Below are positions 1 through 12,300 of a stretch of DNA of 64,000 bases, in pieces. A program made the translations under genes and the position numbers. This DNA comes from Candidatus Caldilinea saccharophila. Its GTDB lineage: Bacteria; Chloroflexota; Anaerolineae; Caldilineales; Caldilineaceae. The notes beneath the pieces were generated by a model. That model was not told the origin of the DNA and did not search any database. It saw only the letters and a program-made list of their open reading frames with translations. Location: the NCBI GenBank assembly GCA_016710365.1, contig JADJVW010000012.1:102812-166811 (forward strand), in the 5' to 3' direction. Each line of letters starts with the position of its first letter. Positions within the stretch are counted from its first letter, which is position 1.

Positions 1-88
1 GCTGGTGGAGTTCAACGCCACGGAAACCTTATTCAGCGCGCCCAAGGCGCCTTTGACTGAGGCCTACATTACCGGACGCCGGGGATAG
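1..88 (+). CDS. pstB: Phosphate ABC transporter ATP-binding protein PstB, C-terminal end (partial)
   Basis: Only the last 28 codons are in the window, read from base 2 to the TAG at 86-88. The tail ends in TEAYITGRRG, which matches the usual PstB C-terminus (T-E-x-Y-I-T-G-R-x-G). PstB is the ATPase of the PstSCAB high-affinity phosphate importer at the inner face of the membrane. phoU begins 11 bases later on the same strand, the classical pst-phoU order, which supports the call despite the short fragment. Confidence 0.75.
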   Translation, partial: LVEFNATETLFSAPKAPLTEAYITGRRG

Positions 89-99
89 GAGAGATTGCT

Positions 100-762
100 A
101 TGATCGTACGCGCCCACTTTGAACGCAAGCTGAACGAACTGCGTGACGAAATCTTGTATATGGGTGGTCTCGTCGAAGCGGAGTTGATGCTGGCGCTCGA
201 CGCGTTCCGCACGCTCGACGCGGAAAAGGCAAAACAGGTCAGCGCGGCTGACCGCGTCGTCAACAAGACCCGCTTCGACATCGAGGAGAAGTGCTTCTCG
301 CTGATCGTCACGCAACAGCCGGCCGCGCGCGACCTGCGCACGATCACCACGGCCATGAACATCATCATCGACCTGGAGCGCATGGGCGACCAGGCCAAGG
401 GCATCGCCAAGGTCGTGCCGCGGCTGCTCAGGATGCCCACGCAGGAGCAGCCGCCCGAACTCTGGCAGATGGGAGAGATGGTCGGCAAGATGCTCAGCCA
501 GGTCATGCTGGCCTTTGCCAATAGCAACATCGACCTGGCGCGCATCATCGCCAAACAGGACGACGAGGTCGACGCCCTGTACGCACGCGTCTTTACTCGT
601 TTAATGGGTGATATGGCGGCGGCGGGCAGCCCCGATCAGGTGGAGGCTGCCTACGAAGTGCTGCGCGTGGCGCGCGAACTCGAACGCTTTGGCGACCTCG
701 TCACCAACGTCGGCGAACGCATCATCTATCTCGTGACTGGCTCGTTGGATGAGATGAATTAG
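100..762 (+). CDS. phoU: Phosphate signalling complex protein PhoU
   Basis: 220 residues, the usual PhoU length, predicted all-helical with two PhoU repeats. Visible family motifs are MGGLVEAELMLAL near the N-terminus, ERMGDQAKGIAK in repeat 1 and ELERFGDLVTNVGERI in repeat 2; the latter two are the E/DxxxD metal-binding helices. The start ATG follows a GGAG-type ribosome site 8-10 bases upstream. PhoU couples the Pst transporter to the PhoR histidine kinase and damps phosphate uptake. Its place directly after the pstB end indicates the same operon. A second, diverged PhoU lies at 34.3-35.0 kb. Confidence 0.93.
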   Translation: MIVRAHFERKLNELRDEILYMGGLVEAELMLALDAFRTLDAEKAKQVSAADRVVNKTRFDIEEKCFSLIVTQQPAARDLRTITTAMNIIIDLERMGDQAKGIAKVVPRLLRMPTQEQPPELWQMGEMVGKMLSQVMLAFANSNIDLARIIAKQDDEVDALYARVFTRLMGDMAAAGSPDQVEAAYEVLRVARELERFGDLVTNVGERIIYLVTGSLDEMN

Positions 763-3700
763 GCGCGTGGTAACACCGATTGCGTGGCAAACGGCGGGGC
801 GCCTTCTTGCCCGCCAGGAGAATCCGGTCTTACCCACTGGGCTTTGGCCGGTTTCTCCTGGCAGACGCTGAATTCAGACGGGCGCCCGGCGTCTACCGGC
901 GCACTGTTGGTATATACAGGTTGAATCCAGCCGGAGGGATCGGCTCGCTTTGCTTTACCTCTATCCCACGCTCCCAAGCTCGGCTTCAATTCATTTGCCC
1001 CATAAACCGTTAATCTGACCGTATCCAGTCCGGCTGTTGCATAGGTGTGCACCGGATTCTGCTCGCTGCTACTCTTCCCGTCGCCAAAATCCCATAGCCA
1101 GGAAGTCACATTGGCAGGTGGGTTAAAGGTGAAGTCAATCGTCATGCCGCCTGGCGTCGTCGGCGCCGCGGAGAATTGCGGCAGCGCCGGCGCCACGCGC
1201 ACCTGCTGGCTCTTTGTGCTCGACCCGGCTGCTCCCTCCACCTTCAGCGTAATCGTATAGATTCCCACATCCGTGAAGAGATGGGTGGGATGCTGCGCGC
1301 TGCTGCTCCGACCGTCGCCAAAGCTCCAGACCCACGTCGCAATCGTGCCGCTCGACTGATCGGTGAACTGCACCGACAGCGGCGCGGCGCCACTGTCTGG
1401 CGTCAAGGTAAAGCGTGCGGTCGGTGTAACCGCACCAACATCTGGACTGACCTGGATTAGCTCACTCTTTGTGACGCTGTTGCTGCCGCCCGGCCCGCTG
1501 ACGGTAAGACGCACGGTATAGACGCCTGAAGTCTCATACAAGTGCGCCGGGTGCTGCACGGTGCTTGTCGCACCATCCCCAAAGTCCCACGTCCAGGCAG
1601 TCATGCTGCCGGTCGATTCGTCAGTGAAGAGCACTGAAAGTGGTGGCGCACCGGCAGTGGGCGATGCGCTGAACGCGGCAACCGGCGCTGCAGCCACTTC
1701 GATGTAGCTCGTCTTGGTCTCTGTATCGCTCCCGTGCGGCCCGATCATCGTGAGCGCCACGGTGTAGCTACCCACGGCTGCATACTGGTGCGACGGATTG
1801 CGCGCGGTGCTGGTGGCGCCGTCGCCAAAGCTCCATACCCAAGAAGTAACGTCTCCGCTTGAAGCATCGGTGAACTGGACGGCCAGCGGCGCGCGACCTG
1901 TGCGAGGGATGGCAGTGAAGTTGGCGTCCGGGGCAATCGGCGGCGGATAAACTTTGATATAGCTGATCTTGGCTTTACATCACTGCCGCCCGGCCCGCTA
2001 ATCGTCAGCGTCACCGTATAGAGACCAGCCGCGTTGTAGGTGTGGGCAGGGCTTTGCGCGGTGCTGGTGGTGCCGTCACCAAAATTCCACTGCCAGCCGG
2101 TGATCGAACCGGTGGACTGATCCGTGAACTGCACGGCCAGCGGCGCCGCGCCCGCGGTCGGCGTCGCGCTGAACGCGGCCACCGGCGCCGCGACCGGCTC
2201 GCTCACCTGAATATAGCCAACCTTGGTCTCGACGTCGCTGCCGCCGGGGCCGGATGCCGTCAGGGTGACGGCGTAGACGCCGGGCGTGGTGTAGCGGTGG
2301 GTTGAGTTGGCCGCGCTGCTCGTCTGGCCGTCGCCAAAGCTCCACTGCCAGCTCGTGATCGTGCCAGTCGACTGGTTGGTGAAGACGACATCAAGAGGGG
2401 TGACGCCGCTGACCGGCGTTGCGCTGAACGCGGCGACCGGTGGGGTCGGTGTGTTGGTGACCGTGATGTAGCTCGACCGGCGCTTGGTGGCGATGCCGCC
2501 CGGCCCGCTGGCGGTGAGCGTCACAGTATAGACCCCGCTGGCCGTGTAGCTGTGCGCCGGATTGGCCGCGCCGCTCGTCTGGCCGTCGCCAAAGTTCCAG
2601 GCGTAGCTCGTCACGCTGTTGGTGACGACGCTCGTAAACTGCACGCTGAGCGGCGCGCCGCCGAGCGTGGGCGTGGCGCTGAAGTCCACCGCCGGCGGTG
2701 GGTTGAGCGGCGTGATTGAGACCTGCGTCGTCGCCGTGTTGTTGCTGGTGCTGGTCTCGCCCGTCCGCCCGTAGGGATTGACCACCACCTTGACCGGCAC
2801 CACCCCATTGAAGCCGGTCGTGTCCCACAGTATAGCCACCGGCGCGCTGCCGTTGGCCGGGATGTTCGCCACGAACGCGCTGCCGATATACCAGTCGCCC
2901 CAGCCCTCGGCCGTGGCGAAGAAGGCCGCCGTGACCGGCCCGCTGGCCTGGCTGCTCGGATTGCTCAGCGTCGCCTGCACCGGCGCCTGGTCGCCTTCGA
3001 GGTAGGTTGTGGCGCTGCTTCCGCTCGCCGCCACGCTACCCACGCCCAGCCCACCCGCTGCCAGGTCGACCACCGGCTGCATGGTGACGGCCGCGTCGTA
3101 GAGCACAACCGGCACGTCCGGCGCCACGTAGATGCGGATCGGCACGTCGACCGGCCCGCTCTTGCCGGTGAGATAGCTGGATAGAGCGGTGGACAGGTTC
3201 CCCGTCGTCAGGCGCACGGGCAGCGTCGTGCTCACGCTGTTCGTCCAGTCGAGCGAGCCGTCGGCGCCCACATCCACCGCGACGCTGATCGCCTGCTGCC
3301 CGCTGCCGCCCAGCGCCAGGTCAAGCGTGCCCTGCGTGACCGCGCCGGCATTCAGGCGCAGCGTGCGCTGCTTGCTGCCGGCCGTCGTCACCTGCAGGTT
3401 GGTGAGCAGCACCTGGCCGGGCTGCGACATCGTCACCTTGACCGGCACATCCAGGCTGCCGGCGACCGGCGCGCCCTGCGCCACCCAGTATGCGTTGAAC
3501 GCGGCGGCGAGATCGGGGCTGCTGTTCGTGCTGTTGTTGGCGACCGTGCCCGACCACTCAGTGCTGCCGTTATTGCCGATGTCAAGGGCAAAGCTTGCGT
3601 TGGCGGGTAATCCGCTGACGAGCGCCTGGAGCGTGGCTGTGCTCATCATGCCGGCGGGGACGCGCAGAATCGTGGTCAACTCACCGGCAGCGGTGAAGTC

Positions 3701-6700
3701 GAGCTTGCGGCCGAATTGCGCTACATATAGGTCCAATTGCGACGTCGGTTTTGGCAAATTCAGACGATTCACCGACTGTGAAGTCTGTTCAACGATGTGG
3801 CAACTGAGTTTTTGGTTGCTGATGGGCGGGTTCGTGGAACCGGTGAACGATTCGCAGAATTCAAGGCGTAGGCGACCCACGCCGCCGGCACCTCCTGCCA
3901 TTCCCGAACTTCCCCCGCTCCCGCCGCCACCAGAAGTCGATTTGAACCAAGAGTTGCTGTACTCGTCTGGATTTTGATTGAGCCGCCCGCGCCTCCACCA
4001 CCGCCAAAAACTTCTCGATTATTGTAAGTTCCTCCTTGCCCATCTGTACCTTGCGCAGTGATCACCCCGTTAATAGTAATAGTCTTTGCTCCAATGCACA
4101 CTATTCCGCCACCATTTCCACCATATCCGCCATATTCCATACCAGTATTGCCAGGTGCGCCGCTTCCTCCAGCTCCTCCAAATAGCATGGCACTTGACAT
4201 TGTAGGTTCTCCAACTGCAACCCCACCTTGCGAAGTTCCTCTTTGGCCAGATAAACCTGCGCTTGCGTGGCCTCCGCCTGCACCACCGTTATTACTGCAC
4301 TCCCAGCCACCGCCACCCCCGTTCACGTTTGCACTCGTGGATCGGGCATTGCGTCCACTGGCAATGCCCTCACCCTGATGCCCAGCAAACCCGCATGGAC
4401 CTGCTGGCGGAGAGATCATAGATCCGCCAAGAAATCCGGAGCCATCAGCCCGAATACTGCCGGCCACAGTCATTGTCTCACTGCACATCACTGCAATAAT
4501 ACCGCCCGTACTTCCATTCCACGCATACAACGGCGTAACCGTCCCTGTCACGTTGCACGTTGAATACTGCGGCACGCGCAGAACCTGGGCGTGGTTGTTG
4601 CCGCTGCTTGCGTAGGTGCATTGCAGCGGCTTCTCCAGCTGAATCGTCGCCGTGCCACCTGCATAGTCTGAGACCGCCTTGTTCATCTCCCAGCAGCCGG
4701 CGCCTGTCCCCTGCGTCTGGTGAATCAGCACGGCGTCGCCGGGGTTGATGCGTCCACCGCCGTAGGCGTCGGTCACGCTGATGCTGGTTGCGCCCGCCGC
4801 CCCGCTGTTGACGATGGCGATGCCGGCGCCGTTGTTGTTGTCGAGGTTGCCGCTGCCCGGCATCACGCCGTCGCGACCGTCACCAAACATGTCGTACGAA
4901 GCCGTCCCTGCGCTGAAGTCGGTGGCGTATTTGCCCACGCCGTAGAGCGTCGAATAATCCTGCGGGTAGACCTTGACCGGATGCAGACTCTGCGCATCCG
5001 GCCCCAGCGTGTGCGTGAAATCAACCCACTCACCCTGGTTCTTTGGCCCGGTCACCGTCACCGGCACATCGAGCGGCCGCTGCAAGCCGCCAGCCGTGTC
5101 GCCTGCCGCCGCCGTCACCGTGCCCTGCACGCGCACGGTCAGCGCCGGCTGCGTGGGGTCACTTGTCTTGAGCGTGGCGGTGCGGTCGTAGGCGCCTGCC
5201 GGCAGGTCGGCCGTGCGCAGGATCAGTTCGTAGTCGCTCATGTCGGCGGCGCCTACGACATCGGCGCGGGCGGCGAGGCTCAGGCCGGGCGTGGGCGTCA
5301 GGTAGGTGTAGAGGCGGCCATAGCCCACGTTGGCCAGCGCTGGCCTGTGCTTGAGCAGCGCGCCCTGCGCAACGGTGCCAAAGTTCCACGTCAGCGTGGC
5401 GGCGTCGACCGCCACGCTGGGCAGCGGGTCGGCCTGGAAGCTGGAGAGCGGCCGGCCCGCGGTGTCGAGGATGTTGCCCTGATAGTCGGTGAGGAAGGCC
5501 ATGACGATGGTCTCCTGGCTGGCGTCAAAGGCCGGGCTGAAGCTGCCCGTGTTGAAACTCACCGGCGTGTAGGTCGGGCCGGGCGCCAGCGTCACCTGCG
5601 TGGGCACTTCGCTCACCACCGTGCCGCTGATGTTGATGAACTCCAGGAAGAGGCGGGTGTCTTGCAGCGTGGCGTCCGACGGGTTGTTGACCAGCAATTG
5701 CACGCTGTTGGCGCCCGGCGCCGCGGCCTGCTGCGTGACGATCTCCACGCCCACCTCCTGGAGCATCTGCCCGGCAAAGGGCTGCAGGTTGTCGGTCGGC
5801 GCAGTCAGGCTCATGGCCTGGGAAGGCACGACAAAGCGGTGGTTGCCCTGCGGGTCGTTGTAGGAGACGATGACCAGCGGCAGCGTGTGCGGCGTGCGGT
5901 TGATCGTGTACTGGAAGGTGTCGCGCGGCGTGGTGGCGGCGACGGTGAAGCTTTCGCCGTGCTGCACGCTGCCGGTGTAGAGCGCCAGCGTCAGCCCCAG
6001 TGCGCCGAGCGGCTGGAAAGTGGGCGACGCGTAGCCGGCGCCAAAGTTCAAGCTGCCCGATGCACCCTTGCCGTCATTCCAGGCCAGCGTCCAGCTTCCC
6101 TCGCCCACGGCGCAGCCGCCGGCGCCGCAGTTCACGGTGAAGGTGTAGGTGCGGTCGGCGCTGCCCGTATAGTAGCCGCCCGGCGCGGGCACGGCATGGT
6201 TGGCCTGCGTCCACGGCGCGGGCAGCGGGCTTGGCAGGCTGATGCGCGAGCCGACGATCACCTGCTTGAGCGCCTTGACGCGACCCGATCCGCCCACAGT
6301 GTTGTTGTCGATCGTGATCGAGTCGTCAGGCGCCACCATCACCGCCTCAACGCCGTACGCGTCGTAGAGACCGGTATTGAGCAGCGAAAGTGTGATCGTT
6401 ACCTTGCTGCCCGCAACGATGCTGTGCACGCCCGCCAGCACTTCGGGCCGCGGGAAGGAGGAAGCGTCGTGGGCGTCGGTGCCCAGCCGCGCCTCGGAGC
6501 GGTCGGAGAAGCCGTCGAGGTCGCTGTTCTGGTTGAAGCGGAAGAGCGCCGTCGCGCCGGGCGCGGCGGGCGTATTCTGGAAACCCTCGGAGCCTTCGCC
6601 CAGCCCGTCGGTGTAGACATTCCACCAGTCGGCGGTGGAGAGCGTGTGCTTGCACCACATGGCCTTGCTGGGCTGGTCGGTGGGCGCCGCTGGCGCCTGG

Positions 6701-9063
6701 CACCAGGCTGGCGTCGTGCTGCGGTGCTCCGGCGTCCAGATTGCAGTCATCATGCCGTTGAGGTCGGTCTCGTGCGGGAAATAGCGTCCGAGCACGTTGA
6801 GCACCGTCTCGCTGCCCCACGTGGGGATCAGGTACGCGTCGATGCTTTCGTCGCCGTCGTCCGTGCCATCTTCGATGGCGATCAGCACTCCGGAGCTCAC
6901 GGCGTCTTGATAGAAACGCTCGTCGATGCCGTAGGTGAAGTCCTCGACCACGATGCGGATCGGGCCGCCAAGATCGATTGTCCTCAATTGTTCCAGAGAC
7001 AGAGGCACGGCATGGGTATTGGTGCGCGCGCTGAAGGTATGTTCCTCGCCCGGATCAAAGCTGGTGAAGCACGCGCCGCTGCGATCCGTCGGCACGAAAT
7101 AGGTGTACGCCGGATTGGGGTCGTCGCCGATGTAGATATTGAACGTCAGGTTACAGATTTCATGCGCGTATTCCGTGCCGGTGTTGCGCACCTTGTAGTC
7201 GAACCACAAGTTAGCGGCGTGGGCGGAGTTGACGGCGGTGGCGGTGCTCCAGTTTTCGCCTGTGGTGAATGCTTCGCCATTGGTTACGGTGTGTTCTTCA
7301 TAGGTTTCATGGGTTGTGGTCTGAGAACCGCCCCACGAATGACCGTTGGATTCCGAATGTGTGAACCTTGGTGCAGTCAGGGCATTCTGAATCCCATATA
7401 GAGACTGGCTGATGAGTTCATTTTGTTGGTAGGTAAGTTGCGTGCCGACATAAGTTTTGGCTGAGGTATTAGGCGCATAGGATTGGCTTTGTACAACGTT
7501 GTTGTTTTCAGCTTGAGACTCCTGCTGCTCTGTTCTAGATTGCAGGCGTTGCTGCGTTGGTGAATACTGGTTCGTATTTGTCTGTACTTGCCCATTATCT
7601 GGCCAGAACGCGTCACGTATGAACTCACCTGATTGATAGGCTCCGGCCATTGCGCCACCAATTGACCCAGCGCATAGGGCTACACCAAGCGGTGTGGCTG
7701 CCCCTGCTGTGAAGACCGATGCTGCGGTGCCAATCCCACACCCGGCAATCGCAGTGGCGGCGGAACCCACAAACGTGAGTGCACCCATCGTGAGTTTGCC
7801 AGTTTGGTCCAAACTCCATTCTGTGGCACTAGCGTATACTTCTGCCGAACTCTGTGCGCCAATGGATGTAGTGGAATCCGAAACCTCAACCCAGTTATTC
7901 CACGTTTTGGTATCCGCTACACTGGTGCTTGTCCCTTCAGTCTTGGCCGTGCTGTAACTCTGCGTTTGTTCCGTCATCGTTCCGTTGGCTGTAGTCACCG
8001 TGGTCACCAGTTCCACCCGGAACGATGACGCCACCACATCCACCTCCGGCACCGGGAACCCCGCCACCAGCGGATGATGTCCCGGCGCCTTGACCCACGC
8101 CGGCATCTCGGCGAAGATCACGCCCCAATCCTCGTTGCGCGGCAGCGCGCCGTAGGAGCAGTAGCCGCTGGTGCCCGGACAGTAGGTGTTGCCAAAGAGT
8201 TCCTGGCCGTCGTCGAACTTGTCGCGGTCGGTAGATTCGCGATTGGCGTTCAGCCCCACCTCCAGCGCCTCCGCAATGTCAGGCACGGAATCCTGATCGT
8301 CGTCGAAGCAGTTGCTCTTCTGCGGCGGCCAGCCCTGGAAGGGCTTGCCCGTGCTCGGCGCTTTGGAAAGTTCATTGTTCATCCAACGTTTCAGCGCCAT
8401 GACTTCAGCGCCGTCGCTTGTCCCGTCAAAATCTGAGTCGGCTTTGGTCGAATCGGTGCACCAAAAACCTTCCTGGTCATCTGTCAGCCCGTCGCCGTCC
8501 GTGTCGACGCTGGCCGCCAGCGCCAGCCAGCCTATCTGCGCCGCGGTCAGTTGGCTGACGGCGCCGCGCAGCGCGCTGTGGGCGGTGGCAGTGGCGCCCG
8601 CGTCAGTCGCCATAACGCCGTCGGCCGCTTCGATTTGCGCCAGCAGCGGGCCAAAGCTGGCGGCGAGAGTGCCGTCTGCACCGGCTGCACGGACGACATT
8701 CACCAGCGCGCCCAGGCTGTTGGTCGCCTGCGGCATAAAATGCCAGCGCGCCAGGTCGGTCAGTTGCGCGTCGTCCGCCAGCACCAGCGCCCAATCGTCG
8801 CCGCGTTCGAGCACCAGCGCGCCGGTGCGCGCCAGGTCATGCCACTGCGCCGGCGTGCTGACCGTGACGCGCGTGCGGAAGAGGTTGATATCCGTGGGCG
8901 ATGGCGGAATGGTCTCTGTTGCTGCACCGCCGGCAATGACGGGCAGATAGATCGAGCCGCCACTGCCCTCCTGCGCCAGCGCGACCGGCGCGGCGCTGCT
9001 GAGCATCAGGCTGACGATCATGACGAACGAAACAAGCTTGACCAGACGTGGGTGAGCCAACAT
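759..9063 (-). CDS. Giant secreted PKD-repeat protein, reading frame interrupted twice
   Basis: Three overlapping ORFs form one gene of about 2,770 codons. Start: ATG at 9063, seven bases after a perfect AGGAGG (9071-9076), followed by a signal peptide ending near VALAQ and then the motif IYLPVIAGG. The N-terminal third carries Ca-binding thrombospondin type 3-like loops (DTDGDGLTDDQEG, DSDFDGTSDGAE, DLDGFSDRSE). A middle region of unassigned beta-rich sequence follows, then a glycine-rich stretch (about 4.0-4.4 kb), CARDB-like beta domains (2.7-3.8 kb) and seven PKD domains with the W-x-F/W-G-D-G core (1.0-2.7 kb). The frame breaks near 3,940 and again near 1,975-1,982; conserved sequence continues across both. 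The annotated tail runs over an inverted repeat and overlaps the phoU stop, so the true C-terminus may be nearer 0.9-1.0 kb. Probably a cell-surface or extracellular adhesion or structural protein; no catalytic domain recognised. Confidence 0.8.
813..862. terminator. Inverted repeat between convergent phoU and PKD gene
   Basis: Arms 813-829 and 846-862 pair over 17 bases with two mismatches around a 16-base loop. The position between two convergent genes fits a bidirectional transcription terminator, although no T-run follows either arm. It lies inside the nominal tail of the PKD reading frame, one reason to doubt that tail. Confidence 0.5.
1010..2690 (-). repeat. Tandem PKD-coding repeats (about 250 bp unit, seven copies)
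   Basis: Seven successive copies of a roughly 83-codon unit, each encoding a PKD beta-sandwich with P-L-x-V-x-F-T, W-x-F-G-D-G, P-x-H-x-Y and Y-T-V-x-L-T landmarks. DNA identity between neighbours is high in the W-FGDG segment, which favours recombination and misassembly. Copy number is therefore only as reliable as the assembly. Confidence 0.8.
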
Positions 9064-9152
9064 GGTGCGACCTCCTGGGGTGGCGCGATCGGGTAAACGG
9101 GAATTGTTACATCGACATGGGTGAGCATAACACAAAGGAAAGCGCCTTGCTT

Positions 9153-9256
9153 CGCTTTTCTCTGTGTTCTCTGTGGCTCTGCGTGAAACCAAATCCTGTA
9201 TTTTCGCTTTTCTCTGTGTTCTCTGTGGCTCCGCGTGAAACCAAATCCTGTATTGC
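9153..9256. repeat. Two tandem copies of a 52-bp unit upstream of the PKD gene
   Basis: The unit beginning cgcttttctctgtgttctct at 9153 recurs at 9205 with one internal mismatch before the copies diverge at the end. It resembles the CTCTGTG/CTGCGTGAAA type of short intergenic repeat and sits between the start of the PKD gene (9063) and the end of the protease gene (9322). The remaining 65 bases show no gene. Confidence 0.75.
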
Positions 9257-9321
9257 TAAGTTTCAGCCCATCGCCAGTCGCATCATTCGTTACAAAGACT
9301 TGGTTTCAAAGTGGCATTACT

Positions 9322-12300
9322 TTAGCGCCGCGCCACCACCGGCAGATAGAGCGACGAGGTGACGGGCGAGGCGCCGTCACCGACGGTCACGGCGGTATCG
9401 GTCGTCGCCGCGAGGACGGACGCGCCGCCGAAGGTGACGTCGCTTTGCGCGGGGCTTGTGCCCTGGAAGGCGATGGCGCTGCTGCCCGACGCCACGGCGG
9501 CAAATTCAACCCGCGCCAGGACGATGCGGCCCATCGGCGCTTGCTCCAGTACACCCGCCGCAAAGACGATGCGCCCGGCGTGCTGGTCGACCTCACGCTG
9601 GATGAGCTGTGGCAGCGCTGCGCCGGCCGTGAGACCCACCACCTGGAGGATGTGTGGGTCGTAGGTGAGATAGGCCGCGGCGCCGTCGAGCAGGCCGCCC
9701 TGGCTGTCCACCACCACGTCGGCGGTGAAGTGGCTGCCGGGCTGCAGTGCGCCGGCAACCAAGTCGACCCACAGGTGTGCCGATGGGACGCTCGCCGGGT
9801 GCGGCGCACTTCTCTGCGCGCTGTCACTGCTGGCGCCGTAATTGGTGCGCAGAATGGAGAAGTCGAGCAAGGTGATACACGCGTCGCCGTTGAAATCGCT
9901 GCGACTGTCATAGCCTGCCGCGCCGGCGCACGCGCCGAAGGTCGTCACCAGACTGGAAAAGTCGATAAGTGTGATCGCGCCGTCACCGTCGCTGTCGCCG
10001 CCGCGCAATCCGCCAAAGTCCACGACGTTCAGCCCGAGCGTCAACGTGACGACTGTGCGGTTGCGCAGCGTCTGTGGCCCGCACACGCTGACGGCGTAGA
10101 CGCCAGGCGCGTGTCCTGTCAGCGTGAACGCGCCGGCGGCATCCAGGGTGACTACACTCGCGGCAGGCGCGCCGCCGGTTTGCCCCTGCACCGTGACAGT
10201 CACTGGGATGCGCCAGCTGGCATCAGGCGCCGGCGGTCGTCCCGGCGGGGTGACGCGGCCGACGAGCAGCGTGTCCAGGATAGCAATCGCGCCATCCTCG
10301 CCGTGATCGAGGATCGAAGCGCCGGCGAAGGTGATGTTGCTGGTGCGCGGACTTTCGGTGGCAAAGATCAGAGGCGTCATCGCGGCCGGGCGGATGGTCG
10401 AGAAGACGACCTTCGCCAGCACGAAATCGCTGGAGGGAAAAGGCGCACCCAGCGCACCGGCGACAAAGTCGATCCGCCCCTGCGCATTGTCCACCTGGTT
10501 GCGCAGCACAGCAGGCAAGCCATTTCCCGCCGTGAGCGATGTCACCCTGGAGGACGGCAGGGTCAAAGTTGACAAAGGCCGCCGCGCCATCGACAGGCTG
10601 GTGCGTACGCACCTGGAGGTCCATGCTGAAGGTTTGCTGGACGCCTACCGTGATCGTGGTGGGCGTCAGCGCCAACACGGCCGCGTGTGCTGGCGCCGGC
10701 GGTGTTGTAGTGATAGGCAGTGTCGTCGGCGTGGCAGTGGGCAGGGCGGCCGGCGTAAAGCGTACGCTGATCTCTAATTTACGTTCGTCGCGGCTGCCGC
10801 TTGCACCATCCGGCTGTGCACTGGGCGCGGCGGCAGCTTTGCTGGTGGCGGCGCTGCCCGACGACAAATAGCTTGCTACATCGATGAAATAGGTGGCGCC
10901 CGCGGTGACGTTCAGTGTCACGAACGATTGTAACGAGTCGTAGTCATCGTTGCAGACCAACCGCGTCAAAGCGCCGCGCGACCCGGTGAAGATCGCCAAT
11001 ACTGTGTCGTAGTCACTGTCAAAGGTGTCGATGGTCAATACGCCGGCTGCCGGCGCTGTAAACCGATACCAGACGGTGGCGCCGCCTGGACTGCCAATGC
11101 AGAGCCGCGGGTCGTCCGTTGCGCTCGTGGCTGTGGCGATATCTATCGCATGGGTGAAAGGGAGCGGCGTGACTGCCATTGCCTGCTCGAAATTGTCATT
11201 CGCTGGCCGCGCTGGCGTCGATGTCGGCGTAGAGGAAGGGGTTGACGTCGGCGTAGCTCCGGTCGGCGTGGGCGTGGGAGTAGGCGGCGGGCCAAATTCG
11301 GTGTAGAGCAGCCGGTTGGGCGATGCCGTGCCTGGGTCGCTAATTGCGCCGGGAATGGCGGCGTTTTCCAGCGCGCTGGCCACATCCGCTGGCGTGGAAG
11401 AGGGTGCGCCCTGGAGATAGAGCGCCACGGCGCCGGCCGCATGGGGCGACGCCATCGAGGTGCCGGAGAGGGTGATGGCAGCCGCGTCGCCGGTGTGATA
11501 GGCGGAAAGGATGCCAACGCCAGGCGCGAAGATGTCCAGACACGCACCGTAATTCGAGAAAAAGGCGCGCCGGTCAGTGTTGTCGATGGCGCCGACTGTG
11601 ATCGCCAGCGGCTCGCGTGCGGGCGAACCGTTGCAGGCATTGGTGTCGGTATTGCCCGCCGCCACAACGTGAGCAATGCCGGCGGCCACGGCGTTGCGTA
11701 TCGCCTCGTCAAGGGCATTGGAAGCGCCGCCGCCCAGGCTCATGTTGGCGACTGCGGGTCTGATCGCGTTGGCCGCCACCCAGTTAACGCCGGCGATCAC
11801 GCTGGAGGTGTAGCCGCTGCCACTGCAGTCGAGCACGCGCACGCCATGCAACGTAACCTGCTTGGCGACGCCGTATGTTGACCCACCGATGACGCCGGCT
11901 ACGTGGGTGCCATGTCCGTTGCAATCGTCGGGTGCGCCCCCATCCACGGCATCGTACCCCGCGCCGATGCGTCCCCTGAATTCAGTGTGGGTGCTGCGCA
12001 TTCCGGTGTCGATGATATAGGCGTGGACGCCGTTGCCCGTCGCTGCATAGGTGTAGAGGTGGTTGAGCGGCAGCGCGCGTTGGTCGAGACGGTCGAGACC
12101 CACGGCGGGTCGCGCTTTGGGTATCGGCGATCGTCATCACCTGATCCTGTTCGATGTAAGCGACATCGGCGTCCTCGCGCAACCTTTGTACGGCCTGCTC
12201 CGGCAGATCGGCCGCATAGCCGGCCAATGCCTCATTGTAGACATAATGAATAGTGGCGCCCAGGTCAGCTTCCGCCTGCCGCGCCTTGTTCTGAATTGCG

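Noticed and set aside
1010..2690. Regularly spaced similar sequences that could suggest a CRISPR-like array.
   Set aside because: The period is about 250 bp and every copy codes for a PKD domain in one frame; no short identical repeats with unique spacers. No CRISPR array was seen anywhere in the window.
4720..7401. An 893-codon open frame on the plus strand opposite the PKD gene.
   Set aside because: Arg/Val/Ala/Gly-rich composition without any domain, no start signal; it is the antisense shadow of a GC-rich gene whose minus-strand product has a signal peptide and clear domains.
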